Shown in pieces: positions 52,793 to 63,011 of a stretch of 64,000 bases of DNA. Position 1 is the stretch's first letter, and each line of letters starts with the position of its first letter. Made by a program: the position numbers and the translations under genes. Source of the DNA: Puniceicoccales bacterium (GTDB lineage: Bacteria > Verrucomicrobiota > Verrucomicrobiia > Opitutales > UBA953); contig JAIRPL010000051.1 of assembly GCA_031256995.1 (NCBI GenBank), positions 1-64,000 on the forward strand. Reading direction: 5' to 3'. Under the pieces are notes generated by a model. It did not search any database and was not told the DNA's origin. It saw only the letters and a program-made list of their open reading frames with translations.

Positions 52793-53296
52793 ATGAAAAA
52801 ACTCCCGCTATGCGCCCTGCTCGCCTTCGCCGCCTTCGCCTTCGCGATCCCGGCGATCAATGCCGCCGAAGGGGACGGCGCCGCCCCGCCCCCGCGTCGC
52901 GCGCGCATCCACAACGATGGCAATGGCGCCACAAACGGCCCCCGCGCCAATTTCCCAAAGCTCTCCCAGGAGGAGCGCCAGAAACTCCGGGCCGCCGTCA
53001 CCAAGGCCCGCGATGACGCCGATGTGAAGAAGGCCCAGGAAAGGCAGAAGAAGGCCCACGATGAATTCCTGGCCGCCCAGAAAAAATACAACGAGGCCCT
53101 GAAAGCCGCCGTCCTGAAGGAGGATCCCTCGCTGAAGGAAACGGTCGAGAAATTCAAGGACGCCCCCCTCCCCGGCGCGCGCGGAGCCTTCGGCGAACGC
53201 CGTGGCGGCCCCGGCGGCGAGCGTCCGGCGGCGGGCCGTGCCCCGCGTCGCGGCGCCAAGCCCGCCAAGGAGGCACCCTCCGCGGACAACGTCTAA
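52793..53296 (+). CDS. Small secreted coiled-coil protein
   Basis: 167 residues. Signal peptide MKKLPLCALLAFAAFAFAIP cut near INAAEG. A charged helical stretch at about 55-122 (LSQEERQKLRAAVTKARDD, VKKAQERQKKAHDEFLAAQK) is likely coiled coil, like Spy/CpxP-type periplasmic chaperones, but I cannot name the family. The end is Gly/Arg/Pro-rich and basic. AGGAAC sits 6 bp before ATG 52793, one of few SD-like sites in the window. Two terminators follow, suggesting strong, separate expression. Confidence 0.65.
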   Translation: MKKLPLCALLAFAAFAFAIPAINAAEGDGAAPPPRRARIHNDGNGATNGPRANFPKLSQEERQKLRAAVTKARDDADVKKAQERQKKAHDEFLAAQKKYNEALKAAVLKEDPSLKETVEKFKDAPLPGARGAFGERRGGPGGERPAAGRAPRRGAKPAKEAPSADNV

Positions 53297-53313
53297 GCGC
53301 GTTCCGCGCATCC

Positions 53314-53347
53314 GGAAACCGGCGGGGCATCCCCCTCCGGTTTTTCC
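53314..53347 (+). terminator. Rho-independent terminator 1 after the coiled-coil gene
   Basis: AAACCGG pairs with CCGGTTT and the inner GGGG with CCCC around a CAT loop; a T5 run forms the end of the stem. Confidence 0.75.
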
Positions 53348-53394
53348 GGGAACCTCGCGCCGGATCTGGCTCCATCCACTTCCCGCGCCCCAGG

Positions 53395-53427
53395 CGCCGT
53401 TCCCCGTCCGGGGGGCGGCGTTTTTTT
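53395..53427 (+). terminator. Rho-independent terminator 2 after the coiled-coil gene
   Basis: CGCCGTTCCCC (53395-53405) pairs with GGGGGGCGGCG (53410-53420, with G-T pairs) around GTCC, followed by seven T's. Confidence 0.85.
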
Positions 53428-53521
53428 GTCCGTCTCGTGGCGGAAGGAATGGCCGCGCCTGCCTTGGGTGTGGAAATCGGCATGCCGCGCGGCATCCTTT
53501 CCCCGTGAACCTTTCCGCCCA

Positions 53522-54580
53522 ATGCGCCCTTCCGTGACCGCCTCGCCCGCCCGCCCGCATTTCACGGCATCCTCCCCGTCCGAGCGTCTTCCCGGGGAAA
53601 GCCGGCTTGTGGACCTCATCCGCGAATGGCTGGGGGCGGCCTCCCCGCCGTCACCGCGCGGCATGGGCGATGATTGCGCCGTGCTCCCTCCGGGCACCCC
53701 CGGGGAATTTCGCCTGGCCACGACGGATTGCGTCCTTCGCGGGCGCCACTTTGACGACGCTGTCGCGCCCCGGCATGTCGGCCGGAAATTGGTCAACCGG
53801 AACCTGAGCGACATTGCCGCGATGGGCGGCACCCCGGCCGACGCGCTCCTCTCGCTTGTCTGCGGCCCTGATGTCGCGCTCCCGTGGCTGTCCGAATTTT
53901 TCAAGGGCGTCGCCGAGGCCTGCCTTGCCGCCGGGCTGGAGCTTTCCGGCGGAGACTGCGCCGAGGGCGGCCCCGGTTTTTTTTGCGCGACTCTCGCGTT
54001 GACCGGTTTTGCGCGCCGGCCGCTTCTGCGCGCCGGGGCAAGGGCGGGCGACACCCTGCTCGTCACCGGGCGCCTTGGCGGAAGTCTCTCCAGCGGGCGC
54101 CATCACAGCTTTGCCCCACGCCTCGCCGAGGGGCGCTGGCTCGCCGGGCGTGACGCCGTGCGCGCCGCGATGGATGTCTCCGACGGGCTGGCCAAGGACC
54201 TCCAGGCCCTGCTGCCGAAGGATTGCGACGCTCTGCTTTTCCCCGAAAAAATCCCCATCTCCGGGGAGATCGCGGGCGCCGGTCCGGAATGTGTCCCGGA
54301 AAACGCGCCGCCCCGCCCCGGTTCGCCGCTTTTCCGGGCGCTTTGTGATGGCGAGGACTACGAGCTTCTCCTGGCCGCCGACACCGCACGGCTCCCGCGC
54401 CTGCTTTCGGACTGGCGGCGGGAATTCCCCGGGGTGCCGCTCTCGCCAATCGGCCTCATCGTCCCCGCCGCCCCCCTGGCACCCTGCGGGCGGCGTCTGC
54501 TTCTGGCGGCGCCCGGCGCCAGCCCCCCTGTTCCGTTTCAACCTTCCGGCTACCAGCATTTCTCGGGAGAAGGCGCCTGA
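53522..54580 (+). CDS. thiL: Thiamine-monophosphate kinase
   Basis: 352 residues. Phosphorylates thiamine monophosphate to the cofactor thiamine pyrophosphate. ThiL/PurM-like fold: SPRGMGDDCAVLPPG (Mg-ATP loop), LATTDCVLRGRHFD, RNLSDIAAMGGTPADALLS, GGDCAEG, LLVTGRLGGSL, AAMDVSDGLAKDLQALL, and FRALCDGEDYELLLA. ATG 53522 is chosen; the 20 or so residues before SRLVDLIREW are extra. It is separated from its neighbours by terminators on the left, so a monocistronic unit is likely. No TPP riboswitch is visible upstream. Confidence 0.93.
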   Translation: MRPSVTASPARPHFTASSPSERLPGESRLVDLIREWLGAASPPSPRGMGDDCAVLPPGTPGEFRLATTDCVLRGRHFDDAVAPRHVGRKLVNRNLSDIAAMGGTPADALLSLVCGPDVALPWLSEFFKGVAEACLAAGLELSGGDCAEGGPGFFCATLALTGFARRPLLRAGARAGDTLLVTGRLGGSLSSGRHHSFAPRLAEGRWLAGRDAVRAAMDVSDGLAKDLQALLPKDCDALLFPEKIPISGEIAGAGPECVPENAPPRPGSPLFRALCDGEDYELLLAADTARLPRLLSDWRREFPGVPLSPIGLIVPAAPLAPCGRRLLLAAPGASPPVPFQPSGYQHFSGEGA

Positions 54581-54705
54581 CCCCCGGCATGGCCCGCCCC
54601 GCCGCCGTTGTCCGGGGCGGCATGGCTGTGGTGCGCCCCAAGGGAAACGTCCCGCGCAACGTGCCGCGGGTCTCCAGATCCGCCATGCCGGGCGGCCTGT
54701 CTCGC

Positions 54706-56580
54706 TTAAAACGGAAAATCCTCGGCGGGGTCGCGGGGTTTCACGGCCTCCTGCTTCAATTCCCTGGCTTTTTCGTGGACCGGGAAACCGTGGACGACCA
54801 CCGCGCGCACGGGCCTGGCCGGGCAGATGAACTCGCAGGCGCCGCACCCCACGCACTGCTCCTCGTTCACGACCGGTTCTGTGAAAGTCCCGCCCTTGGG
54901 CTTCACCATCTGCAACGCGGCGGTCGGGCAGTGCTCCGCGCAGGCGCCGCAGGCCTCGTTTTTCGTGCGCACAATGCATCGCCCGATGGAAACCCTGGCG
55001 ATGCCGATGCGTGTGACGGGCTTGTCCGACGGGCGCAACAGATCCAGCGCGCCGTCCGGGCAGACCTCGCCGCAGCGCACGCAATCGATGTTGCAGAAGC
55101 TTTCGTGGTAATTCATGCGCGGCTTCATGAAACCGCGCAGCGTGCCGTACTCGGAGAGCGCGGGCGCCAGGACGTGGCTTGGGCAGGCGCTGACACACAG
55201 CTGGCAGGCGGTGCAATTGTCCAGGAAACGCTGCCGCGAGCGCGCGCCCGGCGGCGCGACAACGGGGTTGTCCTTCGCGGCGGCGCCATTGGCCGGCAGG
55301 CATCCCGAAAGCCCGAGAAGCGCCAGCCCGGCCGTCCCGGCCAGAAAGGCGCGCCGTTCCGGCGCGGGGGCGGCCGCGCTCACGGGCCGTGCGGGAGGCA
55401 TGGCGGGGGGGCGGTCCGGCCCCGATGGCGCGGCCGGGAGCGGCGCCACGCAGGCGGCGGCCGCGCGCCCGCGGGATTGAAGCTTCTGGCGTTGGGCCGC
55501 CCGCCCGAAAAGGCTGGGCCGGATGCCGTCATCGTCGCAAACGTCCATGCAGTTGAAGCAGGCGACGCAGCGCGAGGCGTCCACGGTCTGTTTCTTCAGG
55601 TCAATGCACTGCGCCTTGCAAACGCGCACGCATTCGCCGCAGCGGCGGCACGAGCTGCGGTCCATGGCGATGCGCACAACGGCGGCGCGCGAAAACCAGC
55701 CGAGCAAAGTGCCCACGGGGCAGAATGTGTTGCAATAAAGCCGTCCGCGAAACGCCGAGAGGGCCGCCACAAGGGTCAGGAACAGCAACGGCGGCAGCAG
55801 GATGCCGATCCCGCCCCATGGCACCAGTGTGCGCGGCAGCACCGAGGCGATGCCGAGGTGCGAATAGAGGGAGACCACGCCGTTGTTGGCGATTTGGAGA
55901 ATGGGGCGGAAAATCCCGTGGAAGACACGGCCGAAGTGGCTGTACGGGTCAAGCCAGGCAAGCGCCACGCCGCCCCAGCCCGTGGCAATGGCCAGGATCC
56001 CGCCGGCAAGCACGCCGTTGCGCAACCACTTCCGCTCGGGGCGGAAGGGCATCCGGAAACGCCTCCGGAGGCCCGTCCTCTCGCGAAAAAAAACCGCGGC
56101 CCGGAAAAACAGATCCTGCAGGATCCCCAGCGGGCAGATCACCGAGCAATAGATCCGCCCCGCAAGCAGTGCGCCAATGGCGAATGCGAGCATCCCCGCG
56201 CAGGCAAGCGCCACCCCGGCGGCAAGGGGGGCGGCAAACCCGGGCAGCTCGGGGAGCAGGGCGGGAGTCTCCCCGTGGCCGCCCCACATGGAGGGCACAA
56301 ATTGCACGCGCCCAATCAGATGCTTCACGGCGGATGGCAGCGTGTCGCGGAAGTCGAGAAAGGCCGTGAAGACGCCGGCCCCGAAAAAAAACGCCAGCGC
56401 CCGCCGAAGCCGCGCAAGCCCGTCAAACGAGGCCGCGTACACCGCCGCCAGGCCGCCCGCCAGCGCAAGCTGCTCCGTCCCCCGGAGATGGAAAAAAACG
56501 AAGGCCAGGGATGCCCCCGAAACAAGGCCCGCCACCAGCACTGTGGCGGCAAATTTCAAGACAGAGGCGGATCGTGACAT
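54706..56580 (-). CDS. NapH-like membrane polyferredoxin joined to a NapG-like ferredoxin domain
   Basis: 624 residues from ATG 56580. N-terminal half: about five membrane helices with the NapH/YccM-like motifs GRIYCSVICPLG (about 141-152) and GRLYCNTFCPVG (279-290), then two clusters CRRCGECVRVC (311-321) and CVACFNCMDVC (338-348). After a Pro/Ala linker comes ERRAFLAGTAGLALLGLSGC (408-427), which looks like a Tat signal with a lipobox Cys. It precedes a NapG-like part with further clusters CTACQLCVSACP, CVRCGEVCP, CGACAEHCP and CVGCGACEFICP. This suggests a quinol-linked electron carrier that combines NapH and NapG. No napA or other oxidoreductase is next to it. Confidence 0.8.
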   Translation of the reverse strand: MSRSASVLKFAATVLVAGLVSGASLAFVFFHLRGTEQLALAGGLAAVYAASFDGLARLRRALAFFFGAGVFTAFLDFRDTLPSAVKHLIGRVQFVPSMWGGHGETPALLPELPGFAAPLAAGVALACAGMLAFAIGALLAGRIYCSVICPLGILQDLFFRAAVFFRERTGLRRRFRMPFRPERKWLRNGVLAGGILAIATGWGGVALAWLDPYSHFGRVFHGIFRPILQIANNGVVSLYSHLGIASVLPRTLVPWGGIGILLPPLLFLTLVAALSAFRGRLYCNTFCPVGTLLGWFSRAAVVRIAMDRSSCRRCGECVRVCKAQCIDLKKQTVDASRCVACFNCMDVCDDDGIRPSLFGRAAQRQKLQSRGRAAAACVAPLPAAPSGPDRPPAMPPARPVSAAAPAPERRAFLAGTAGLALLGLSGCLPANGAAAKDNPVVAPPGARSRQRFLDNCTACQLCVSACPSHVLAPALSEYGTLRGFMKPRMNYHESFCNIDCVRCGEVCPDGALDLLRPSDKPVTRIGIARVSIGRCIVRTKNEACGACAEHCPTAALQMVKPKGGTFTEPVVNEEQCVGCGACEFICPARPVRAVVVHGFPVHEKARELKQEAVKPRDPAEDFPF

Positions 56581-56652
56581 GTTTCCCCGCTGAGACTCCG
56601 AAACGCAAACGCGGTTCCGCAAGGGGGCGCGCCCGCGGAACCCCGGCCGGCC

Positions 56653-57114
56653 CTACCGGCTGGGATCATAGACGATTTTCTTCCACTGAAGCTTTCCGAA
56701 CTTGAAATTCAGCATCAAAACCATCGGGAGTTTTGTGAGCTTCAGGAAACTGATGTTCTCCGAAAAATCCGTCTCGTTGAAAAACGCCACCGAACGGGCG
56801 TCCACAAGGAGGTTTTCGCCAACAACAAGACCGAGGGTGACGACCCCGACCTTCTGCCCGCTGTAAACAACATCCACCTTCCGTTGGTACTCGAAATCAA
56901 TGCCCTGCTTCGCGAGTTCGATCATCAGGCAATTTTCGTATATCTTTGAGTCAAGCCCCGGGCCGATTGTGTTCAGGACGGTGATCGCGCACCCTGTCAC
57001 TTTATAGCAAAGGTCTTGCAGGGGGGGGGGCTGAAAAGGAACTCCGTTGGCGTCGCGTCCATTGGGGGCAAGGGACGTTTCGTCTGCGTTTTGTGCTTTG
57101 GTATCCTCTGACAT
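56653..57114 (-). CDS. Degenerate GxxExxY-family protein
   Basis: 153 residues from ATG 57114. The core (about 36-153) follows the GxxExxY family: VLNTIGPGLDSKIYENCLMIELAKQGI in place of the usual GLLESVYE, then VDVVYSGQKVGV, and NISFLKLTKLPMVLMLNFKFGKLQWKKIV like the family end. The Glu of the naming motif is Ser, and the D..ExK-type region, usually DLLVE..vIVELK, reads LGLVVGENLLVDARSV, so nuclease-like residues are lost. The function of the family is unknown. The gene is much AT-richer than its neighbours, which points to separate origin. The first 30 residues look disordered. Confidence 0.7.
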   Translation of the reverse strand: MSEDTKAQNADETSLAPNGRDANGVPFQPPPLQDLCYKVTGCAITVLNTIGPGLDSKIYENCLMIELAKQGIDFEYQRKVDVVYSGQKVGVVTLGLVVGENLLVDARSVAFFNETDFSENISFLKLTKLPMVLMLNFKFGKLQWKKIVYDPSR

Positions 57115-57230
57115 TGTTGGTTGGTTGAGTGAGTGGAATGCAGGAACGGCGCCAGAAACGCAAAATTGCCTTGGCACGGCAATGTAAAATTTACCAAACA
57201 TGGTCTCCCAAAGGTTGTTGTGCACGTCAC

Positions 57231-58913
57231 TTACGTCTTTTTTGGGCGGGCCACGGCCTCCAGCTCGCCATCCGCGAACCGGATCCGCACGGGGACCTGC
57301 GAGGCGATGTCCGCCGCCCTGCCCACAAGATGTCCGTCATGCCCGCGCACAAGGGCAAACCCCCGCCGCAGGGTTTCCTCCACGCCCGCGGCCCGCAGAC
57401 GCTGCCCAAGGGCCGCCAGGGCGCGGGTGTTTTCCGCGCGCCGCAGCCGCGCGCCGCGTTCCAGCGCGACAGCCGCCGCCTGGAGGCGCCCGGCCTGGCG
57501 CGCAAGCTCGCGGGGGGGCGGCCGCCGCAGGGCCGCCGCCAGCGCGTGCAGGCGGGCCGCCTGAAGGCGCAGCCGGTTCTTGGGGGCCGCGACCTCCAGC
57601 CGGGCAAGGGCGGACGCCAGGCGGGCGCGGTGGTGGTGCGCCGCCAGCGCCGGCGCGGCCCGCAGGCGGTTGCGCAGATCGTCGAGCCGGAACCGTTGCG
57701 CCTGCGCCATCCGGGCGGGCGGGCAGGCATCCAGGCGGGCGCCGGCAAAGGCCGCGCGCCGGGAAATCGCCTCAAACCCGCGGGCGGCGCGGCCATCCAG
57801 CCACTGGCGCGCGGCGTTCACCCGCCCCGTGGCGGCGATGTGGCCGGATGAGATCAGCTCGGCGGCCGCGCTGGGCGTCTCGGCCCGGATGTCGGCGGCA
57901 AAATCGCAAAGGGTGAAATCGGTCTCGTGCCCGACCGCCGAGATGACCGCCACGGGGGAGGCGGCGACGGCGCGCACCGTGCCCTCCTCGTTGAAGGGCC
58001 AGAGATCCTCCAGGCTCCCGCCTCCGCGCGCCACCACCAGCAGGTCAAGGATGCCAAGATTCGCCGCAAGCGCGATGGCCGCCGCCACCTCGCCCGCGGC
58101 CTCCACGCCCTGGACACGCGCGGGCAGCACCACGATGCGCCCGCGCCAGCCCCTCCGGCCCAGGATGCGCAGGAAATCCTGCAGGGCCGCCCCCGTGGGC
58201 GATGTCACGATCCCGATGACGCGCGGCAGGGGCGGGAGCGGCCGCTTCCGCGCGCGCTCAAAAAGCCCCTCGGCGGCAAGCTTTCGCCTCAGGCGCTCGA
58301 ATTCGCGCTGGAGGCGCCCCTCGCCGTCCTCCACGAGCGTGCGGACGATCAACTGATAGGTGCCCCGCGGTTCGTAGATGCTGACGGCCCCCGTGGCCAC
58401 GACCTGCATCCCGTCACGCAGTGGAAAGCGGATGCGCAGGGCGTCCCCGCGGAAAATCACGGCGGAAAGCTGGCTCCCCGCGTCCTTGAGCGTGAGATAG
58501 GCGTGCCCGCTGCCCTGGCGGCGGAGATTGGAAACCTCGCCCCGGACGGTGACGGGGTCGAAGGCCCCCTCAAGAAGCGCCTTCGCACGGGAGGTGAACT
58601 CGCTGATGCTCAACACGCCGCGCTCCGCCGGGGCGGCCGTGGCCGTCGCGGGCGCCGGGCCGGGGGCGCTCCCGGGGATTGCCGGCGCGCCGGTGTCAGG
58701 CGCGGGGGGCGGGGTGCCCGCGGGCGCGGCGGCGGGGCGCGCCTGCGTGGCCGTGGGGAGGCCCGTGCCGCCGGGGCGGGCCGGCGTCCGCCCCGCGGGC
58801 TTGTCCGCGCGTGGTGCCGGCGGGGATTCCCCGTCCCCAAAAAGGTCCAGGAGCAATCCGGCGTCGGGAACGGCCCGCGCGCGCGTGGCGCGTTTCCCCG
58901 CCTTGGGTCTCAT
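57231..58913 (-). CDS. xseA: Exodeoxyribonuclease VII large subunit
   Basis: 560 residues. Core from about 98: [29 protein letters not shown] (OB domain), [74 protein letters not shown], then a long helical region. With XseB it digests ssDNA to oligonucleotides. The first 95 residues are Pro/Ala/Gly-rich and likely disordered, an addition to the usual 400-460. The helical region is notably Arg/Ala-rich. Start overlaps the dapL stop by 4 bp (ATGA), so they form one operon; no xseB is nearby. Confidence 0.93.
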   Translation of the reverse strand: MRPKAGKRATRARAVPDAGLLLDLFGDGESPPAPRADKPAGRTPARPGGTGLPTATQARPAAAPAGTPPPAPDTGAPAIPGSAPGPAPATATAAPAERGVLSISEFTSRAKALLEGAFDPVTVRGEVSNLRRQGSGHAYLTLKDAGSQLSAVIFRGDALRIRFPLRDGMQVVATGAVSIYEPRGTYQLIVRTLVEDGEGRLQREFERLRRKLAAEGLFERARKRPLPPLPRVIGIVTSPTGAALQDFLRILGRRGWRGRIVVLPARVQGVEAAGEVAAAIALAANLGILDLLVVARGGGSLEDLWPFNEEGTVRAVAASPVAVISAVGHETDFTLCDFAADIRAETPSAAAELISSGHIAATGRVNAARQWLDGRAARGFEAISRRAAFAGARLDACPPARMAQAQRFRLDDLRNRLRAAPALAAHHHRARLASALARLEVAAPKNRLRLQAARLHALAAALRRPPPRELARQAGRLQAAAVALERGARLRRAENTRALAALGQRLRAAGVEETLRRGFALVRGHDGHLVGRAADIASQVPVRIRFADGELEAVARPKKT

Positions 58914-60151
58914 GGGCGCAACTCCGCGATGCGCTTGGCGACCTCAAGGACATTTTCGCGGGAGTTGAAGGCTGACACGCGGAACCACCCCTCGCCCGCG
59001 CGCCCGAATCCCGCGCCAGGCGTGATGACGACGTTCGCCTCGCGAAGCATCCGGTCAAAGAAATCCCAGCTTGGCACCCCGCCCGGCGTGGAGGCCCAGA
59101 CGTATGGCGCGTTCTCGCCGCCGAACACCGTCAGCCCGGCCTGGCCAAGCGCCTGGCGCAGGATGGCGGCATTGTCCATGTAGTGGCGGACGAGGGCGGC
59201 TGTCTGCGCGCGCCCGGCCTCCGTGTACAGCGCCTCGGCGGCGCGCTGCACAACATACGACACCCCGTTGAACTTCGTGCTCATGCGGCGTCCCCACAGG
59301 CCGTGGAGCGGCACGCGGGAGCCGTCCGCCGCCGCCGCGGTCAGCCCGGCCGGGACCACGGTGAACGCGCACCGGACCCCCGTGAAGCCGCCGTTCTTGG
59401 AAAAGCTGCGAAACTCGATGGCGCACCCGCGCGCGCCGGGGATCTCGTAAATGGAGCGCGGCAGCGCGGGATCCTGGACGTAGGCCTCGTAGGCGGCGTC
59501 AAAGAGCAGCAGGGTGTCGTTGGCCAGGGCGTAGTCCACCCACGCCTGGAGTTGCGCGCGCGTGGCGACGGCGCCCGTGGGGTTGTTCGGAAAGCACAGG
59601 TAGGCCACGTCCAGCTTTTCGCCCGCGGGCGGCGGCGGCACAAAGCCGTTGGCGGCGTTCCCCTCCAGGTAAAAAAGCCCCTCGCAGGCCCCGGAATCCG
59701 TCATCGCGCCCGTGCGCCCGGCCATGACATTGGTGTCCGCATAGACGGGGTAGACGGGGTCGGGAATGGCCGTGCGATTGTCCGGGCCAAGGATGTCGAG
59801 GATGTTGCCGCAGTCGCATTTCGAGCCGTCGGAGACGAAGATCTCCGAGGCGTGGACTTCCACGCCCCGCGCCTGGTAGTCCCCGTGTGCGATGGCCTCG
59901 CGCAAAAACGGATACCCCTGCTCCGGCCCGTATCCCCGGAATGTCGCGCGGGAGCCAAGCTCCTCCGCCGCCCCGCGCAGGGCCGCGATGGCGACGGGGG
60001 GCAGCGGCTCGGTCACGTCGCCGATGCCGCAGCGGATGAGGCGGGCCTTCCCCTCCGGGCTGGCCTCGCAAAAGGCGTTCACGCGGCGGGAGATCTCCGG
60101 GAAAAGGTATCCGGCTTTCAGTTTCAAATAGTTGTCGTTGAGGCGGGCCAT
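58910..60151 (-). CDS. dapL: LL-diaminopimelate aminotransferase
   Basis: 413 residues from ATG 60151 ([20 protein letters not shown]). Converts tetrahydrodipicolinate directly to LL-diaminopimelate for peptidoglycan and lysine. Signatures: [80 protein letters not shown], and [15 protein letters not shown] with the PLP Lys. The DapL route is typical of plants, Chlamydiae and Verrucomicrobia among others. The longer frame to 61552 is antisense to rlmN and not real. Divergent from rlmN, 42 bp between starts. Confidence 0.95.
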   Translation of the reverse strand: MARLNDNYLKLKAGYLFPEISRRVNAFCEASPEGKARLIRCGIGDVTEPLPPVAIAALRGAAEELGSRATFRGYGPEQGYPFLREAIAHGDYQARGVEVHASEIFVSDGSKCDCGNILDILGPDNRTAIPDPVYPVYADTNVMAGRTGAMTDSGACEGLFYLEGNAANGFVPPPPAGEKLDVAYLCFPNNPTGAVATRAQLQAWVDYALANDTLLLFDAAYEAYVQDPALPRSIYEIPGARGCAIEFRSFSKNGGFTGVRCAFTVVPAGLTAAAADGSRVPLHGLWGRRMSTKFNGVSYVVQRAAEALYTEAGRAQTAALVRHYMDNAAILRQALGQAGLTVFGGENAPYVWASTPGGVPSWDFFDRMLREANVVITPGAGFGRAGEGWFRVSAFNSRENVLEVAKRIAELRP

Positions 60152-60193
60152 TGTGGGTTGAAGCGGCGGTTTTTGTCTGTCGTACTCCGTCCG

Positions 60194-61282
60194 ATGACAA
60201 CGCAAAAGCACGCGGTGGACCTCCCCGGCATGCCGCGTGCCGCGCTGGCCGCGTGGCTTCGGGAAAACGGGGTCCCGGAAAGCCACGCCCGCGGGCTTTG
60301 GCGCAGCCTCCACGTCCTTGGCGAAACCCCGGCGCGCGCCCTGGAATGCCTGCCTGAGAAACACCGGGGGCGCCTCGCCCCGCTTTGCGAAACGCCCCGG
60401 CCGGAGATCCTGCGGGAAAGCGCGGGCGGCGACGGCCTCACGCGGAAATTCCTGCTCCGCCTTGCCGATGGCGCGCGGATCGAGACCGTGCTCATGCGCT
60501 ACGACGGGCGGGCGACCGCCTGCCTCAGCACGCAGGCCGGATGCGCGATGGGGTGCGTGTTTTGCGCCACCGGGCGGCTGGGCCTGCGGCGCAACCTCAC
60601 GGCCGGGGAGATTGTCGCCCAGGCCCTTGTCGCCCGGGAGGCCCTGGGCGGGGCGGGGGAGCGGCTCCGCAATGTGGTCCTCATGGGGATGGGGGAGCCG
60701 CTTGCCAATTATGACAACGTCCGGGATGCCGTGGAGATCCTCTGTGACAGCGGCGGCCTGGCCCTCCGGCGCGCGCGCGTCTCCCTGAGCACCGTCGGGA
60801 TCGTGCCGGGGATCCTGCGCATGGCTGCGGAACCCAGGCCCGTCTCGCTTGCCGTCTCGCTCCACGCCGCCTCGCAGGAGGAGCGCGCCGCCCTCATCCC
60901 GGCCGCGCGCCGCTGGCCGCTGGATTCGCTGCTCCAGGCGTGCCGCGAATACAGCCGCGCCGCGCGCCGGAAGGTGTTTTTCGAGTGGACGCTGATCCAT
61001 GGCCGCAATGACACGCCCGATTCGGCCAGGACCCTCGCCGCCCTCCTGCGCGGGTTGGACGCCCACGTGAACCTCATCCCGCTGAACCCCGTGGCCGGGT
61101 TCGGGGGCCGTCCCGGAGGGAGCGAGGCCGCGCGCCAGTTTCAGGAAATCCTGCGCCGCGCCGCCATCCCGTCCACCCTGCGCCAATATCGCGGCCTCGA
61201 CATTGCCGCGGGCTGCGGCCAGCTCGCGGCCGGCGGCGTCCATCCGGCGCGGCGGGAACCCGGGTTCACGGGGGCGGATTGA
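60194..61282 (+). CDS. rlmN: Dual-specificity 23S rRNA/tRNA (adenine-C2)-methyltransferase RlmN
   Basis: 362 residues. Radical SAM enzyme that methylates A2503 of 23S rRNA and A37 of some tRNAs. Seen: Cys117, Cys121 and Cys124 in [12 protein letters not shown] bind the [4Fe-4S] cluster; [47 protein letters not shown]; and the methyl-carrying Cys341 in [12 protein letters not shown] 60194 is chosen; the frame runs on upstream through dapL antisense. Confidence 0.95.
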   Translation: MTTQKHAVDLPGMPRAALAAWLRENGVPESHARGLWRSLHVLGETPARALECLPEKHRGRLAPLCETPRPEILRESAGGDGLTRKFLLRLADGARIETVLMRYDGRATACLSTQAGCAMGCVFCATGRLGLRRNLTAGEIVAQALVAREALGGAGERLRNVVLMGMGEPLANYDNVRDAVEILCDSGGLALRRARVSLSTVGIVPGILRMAAEPRPVSLAVSLHAASQEERAALIPAARRWPLDSLLQACREYSRAARRKVFFEWTLIHGRNDTPDSARTLAALLRGLDAHVNLIPLNPVAGFGGRPGGSEAARQFQEILRRAAIPSTLRQYRGLDIAAGCGQLAAGGVHPARREPGFTGAD

Positions 61283-61362
61283 GCGGAGGGGGGCGCCCCT
61301 CCCGGCCCCGCGTCTGGGAATGCCGTGGAGGGCGGATGCCGGTGGCGCCGGGGCGGGCGGGG

Positions 61363-62823
61363 CTATCGCGGCGCGGCGGATCCCAGGGACTCGTCGAGCT
61401 TGGCGGCGGCGATGACGCCGTAGTTCATGGCGCCAAGCCAGCCTGACATGATGATGCCGACGCTGCCGGCATGGTGCAGGCCGGGGATGGCCTTGGGGAG
61501 GTCGAGGGAGACTTGCAGGCCCTCGAACTTTGTCCCGAAGGAGGCCCCGCATTCGTGCAGCGTGTAGCGCTGTATGGTGCGCGGGGTGGCGACCTCGACC
61601 CAGTCCACCATGCCGCGGATCCCGGGGATCTTCCGCTCGAGGCCCTGGAAGGCCTCCTCGGCAAGGCGGGCCTTCTCGCGGGCGTAGGAGCCGGCGTCAA
61701 GCGAGGCCCAGTCGGCCCAGTTCTGGTTGAGGGATGTGACGATGGCGCTGCGCGGGGCGGGGGCGTCGGGGCGGGTCTCGGGGTGATAGAAACTGTGGGT
61801 GCGGCTGGTGGTGTGGAGGTCGGTCAATTCCTGGCTGGAGAAGGGCTGCGCGGCGGAGGTGAAGACGAGGTCTCCGTGGCGCGGCAGCTCCACGCCCGCG
61901 CGGATGCCCATGTAAACCTGCGCGGAGCTGTTGTTGAGGCGCACGGCGCGGGCGGCGGCGGCGTAGGCGGGGGGGGGATCCCCGGCGCCAAGGAGGTCGA
62001 AAAGGGTGTTTTTGAGGCCCGCGTTGGAGAGCACGGCGGCGCAGGCGATGTCGCGCTCGGCGCCGTCGCGCATGGAGCGCACGCGCACGCCCGCAACGCG
62101 CTGGAGGCCGTCCGGGCCGGTTTCGAGCAGGATTTTGACCGCCTTGCAGCGGGTCTGGACATCCGTCCCGGCGGCGCGCAGCAACTCCGCCATCCGGGCG
62201 ACAAGGGCGTCGGTGCCGCCTTGGAAGATGAAGACGCCGCGGCTCATGAAGTTGGAGAACACGATCCCGTAGGCGATGGCGGGATCGTCGAGGTTGGTGC
62301 CGTTGGCGTAGGCGATGGGTTCGAGCAGGAGGCGGTGGATGTCGGGCCGGGATGGAAAGAATTCCTCGAAAAGCCCGCCGACCGTGCGCGTGTCGCGGTC
62401 ATGGTAGCTCATGGCGCGCAGGTGGTCGAAAAAAGCGGCGACGCGCCCGGCCGGGGCGCGGAAACGTTCGGTGAGCAGCCGGGTGAAGTCGGCGCGGTCG
62501 TAGGTGGTGGAGAGCGAGAAATCCGGATTCTCAAAGCGGATGTCGTGGAGCTGGCGGATTTTCGCGGCGACATCGGCGCCCCAGTACTTGCGGCAGGACT
62601 TCACCATGCCGTGCGGAAAGCCATGCAGGGAGACGTCAAAAACGTGTCCGCCGGGGCGCTTGAACCACGCGGCCAGGCCGCCCAACTGGTGGTGATGCTC
62701 CAGAAGCAGGACGCTCCGCCCCTGGCGGGAAAGGAGGTGCGCGCCGGAAAGGCCGGCAAGTCCGGAGCCGATGACAATGGCGTCATAGCGCCCGCATAGC
62801 TTGTCCAAGGTGTTTCTGGGCAT
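61363..62823 (-). CDS. Phytoene desaturase/CrtISO-like FAD oxidoreductase
   Basis: 486 residues from ATG 62823 ([10 protein letters not shown]). N-terminal Rossmann motif [19 protein letters not shown] then [13 protein letters not shown]; the C-terminal FAD motif is [19 protein letters not shown]. The middle (about 150-350) has the membrane-associated substrate region of the CrtI/carotenoid isomerase family. Such enzymes desaturate, isomerise or saturate polyenes such as carotenoids or retinol. No other carotenoid gene is in view, so the substrate stays open. TTG 62835 is a weaker start. Confidence 0.85.
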   Translation of the reverse strand: MPRNTLDKLCGRYDAIVIGSGLAGLSGAHLLSRQGRSVLLLEHHHQLGGLAAWFKRPGGHVFDVSLHGFPHGMVKSCRKYWGADVAAKIRQLHDIRFENPDFSLSTTYDRADFTRLLTERFRAPAGRVAAFFDHLRAMSYHDRDTRTVGGLFEEFFPSRPDIHRLLLEPIAYANGTNLDDPAIAYGIVFSNFMSRGVFIFQGGTDALVARMAELLRAAGTDVQTRCKAVKILLETGPDGLQRVAGVRVRSMRDGAERDIACAAVLSNAGLKNTLFDLLGAGDPPPAYAAAARAVRLNNSSAQVYMGIRAGVELPRHGDLVFTSAAQPFSSQELTDLHTTSRTHSFYHPETRPDAPAPRSAIVTSLNQNWADWASLDAGSYAREKARLAEEAFQGLERKIPGIRGMVDWVEVATPRTIQRYTLHECGASFGTKFEGLQVSLDLPKAIPGLHHAGSVGIIMSGWLGAMNYGVIAAAKLDESLGSAAPR

Positions 62824-63011
62824 TGGGCCGGGCAATCAACCGGAGCCGCGCGACCGTGGCAAACGCGGACTCGCGCGGGGGGCGCCGCAGGCATGGTTTG
62901 ATTTTCCCTTGAGGTCCCCAAGGCCAGGCTTTCCCTTCGCTCAAGGCTGGCCGCGCAGGCGCGCGGAAACCGCGCCGAGACACCCCGCCCTTTTTTCCCC
63001 CCCCCATCGCC

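Noticed and set aside
53300-53521. TPP riboswitch before thiL
   Set aside because: The stretch is explained by two terminator hairpins; the conserved TPP-aptamer segments are not present.
54589-56577. 662-codon plus-strand frame opposite the polyferredoxin gene
   Set aside because: Antisense to a protein with many conserved Cys motifs; composition only.
58910-61552. 880-codon reading of the dapL frame
   Set aside because: The part beyond 60151 is antisense to rlmN; the canonical DapL start [12 protein letters not shown] is at 60151.
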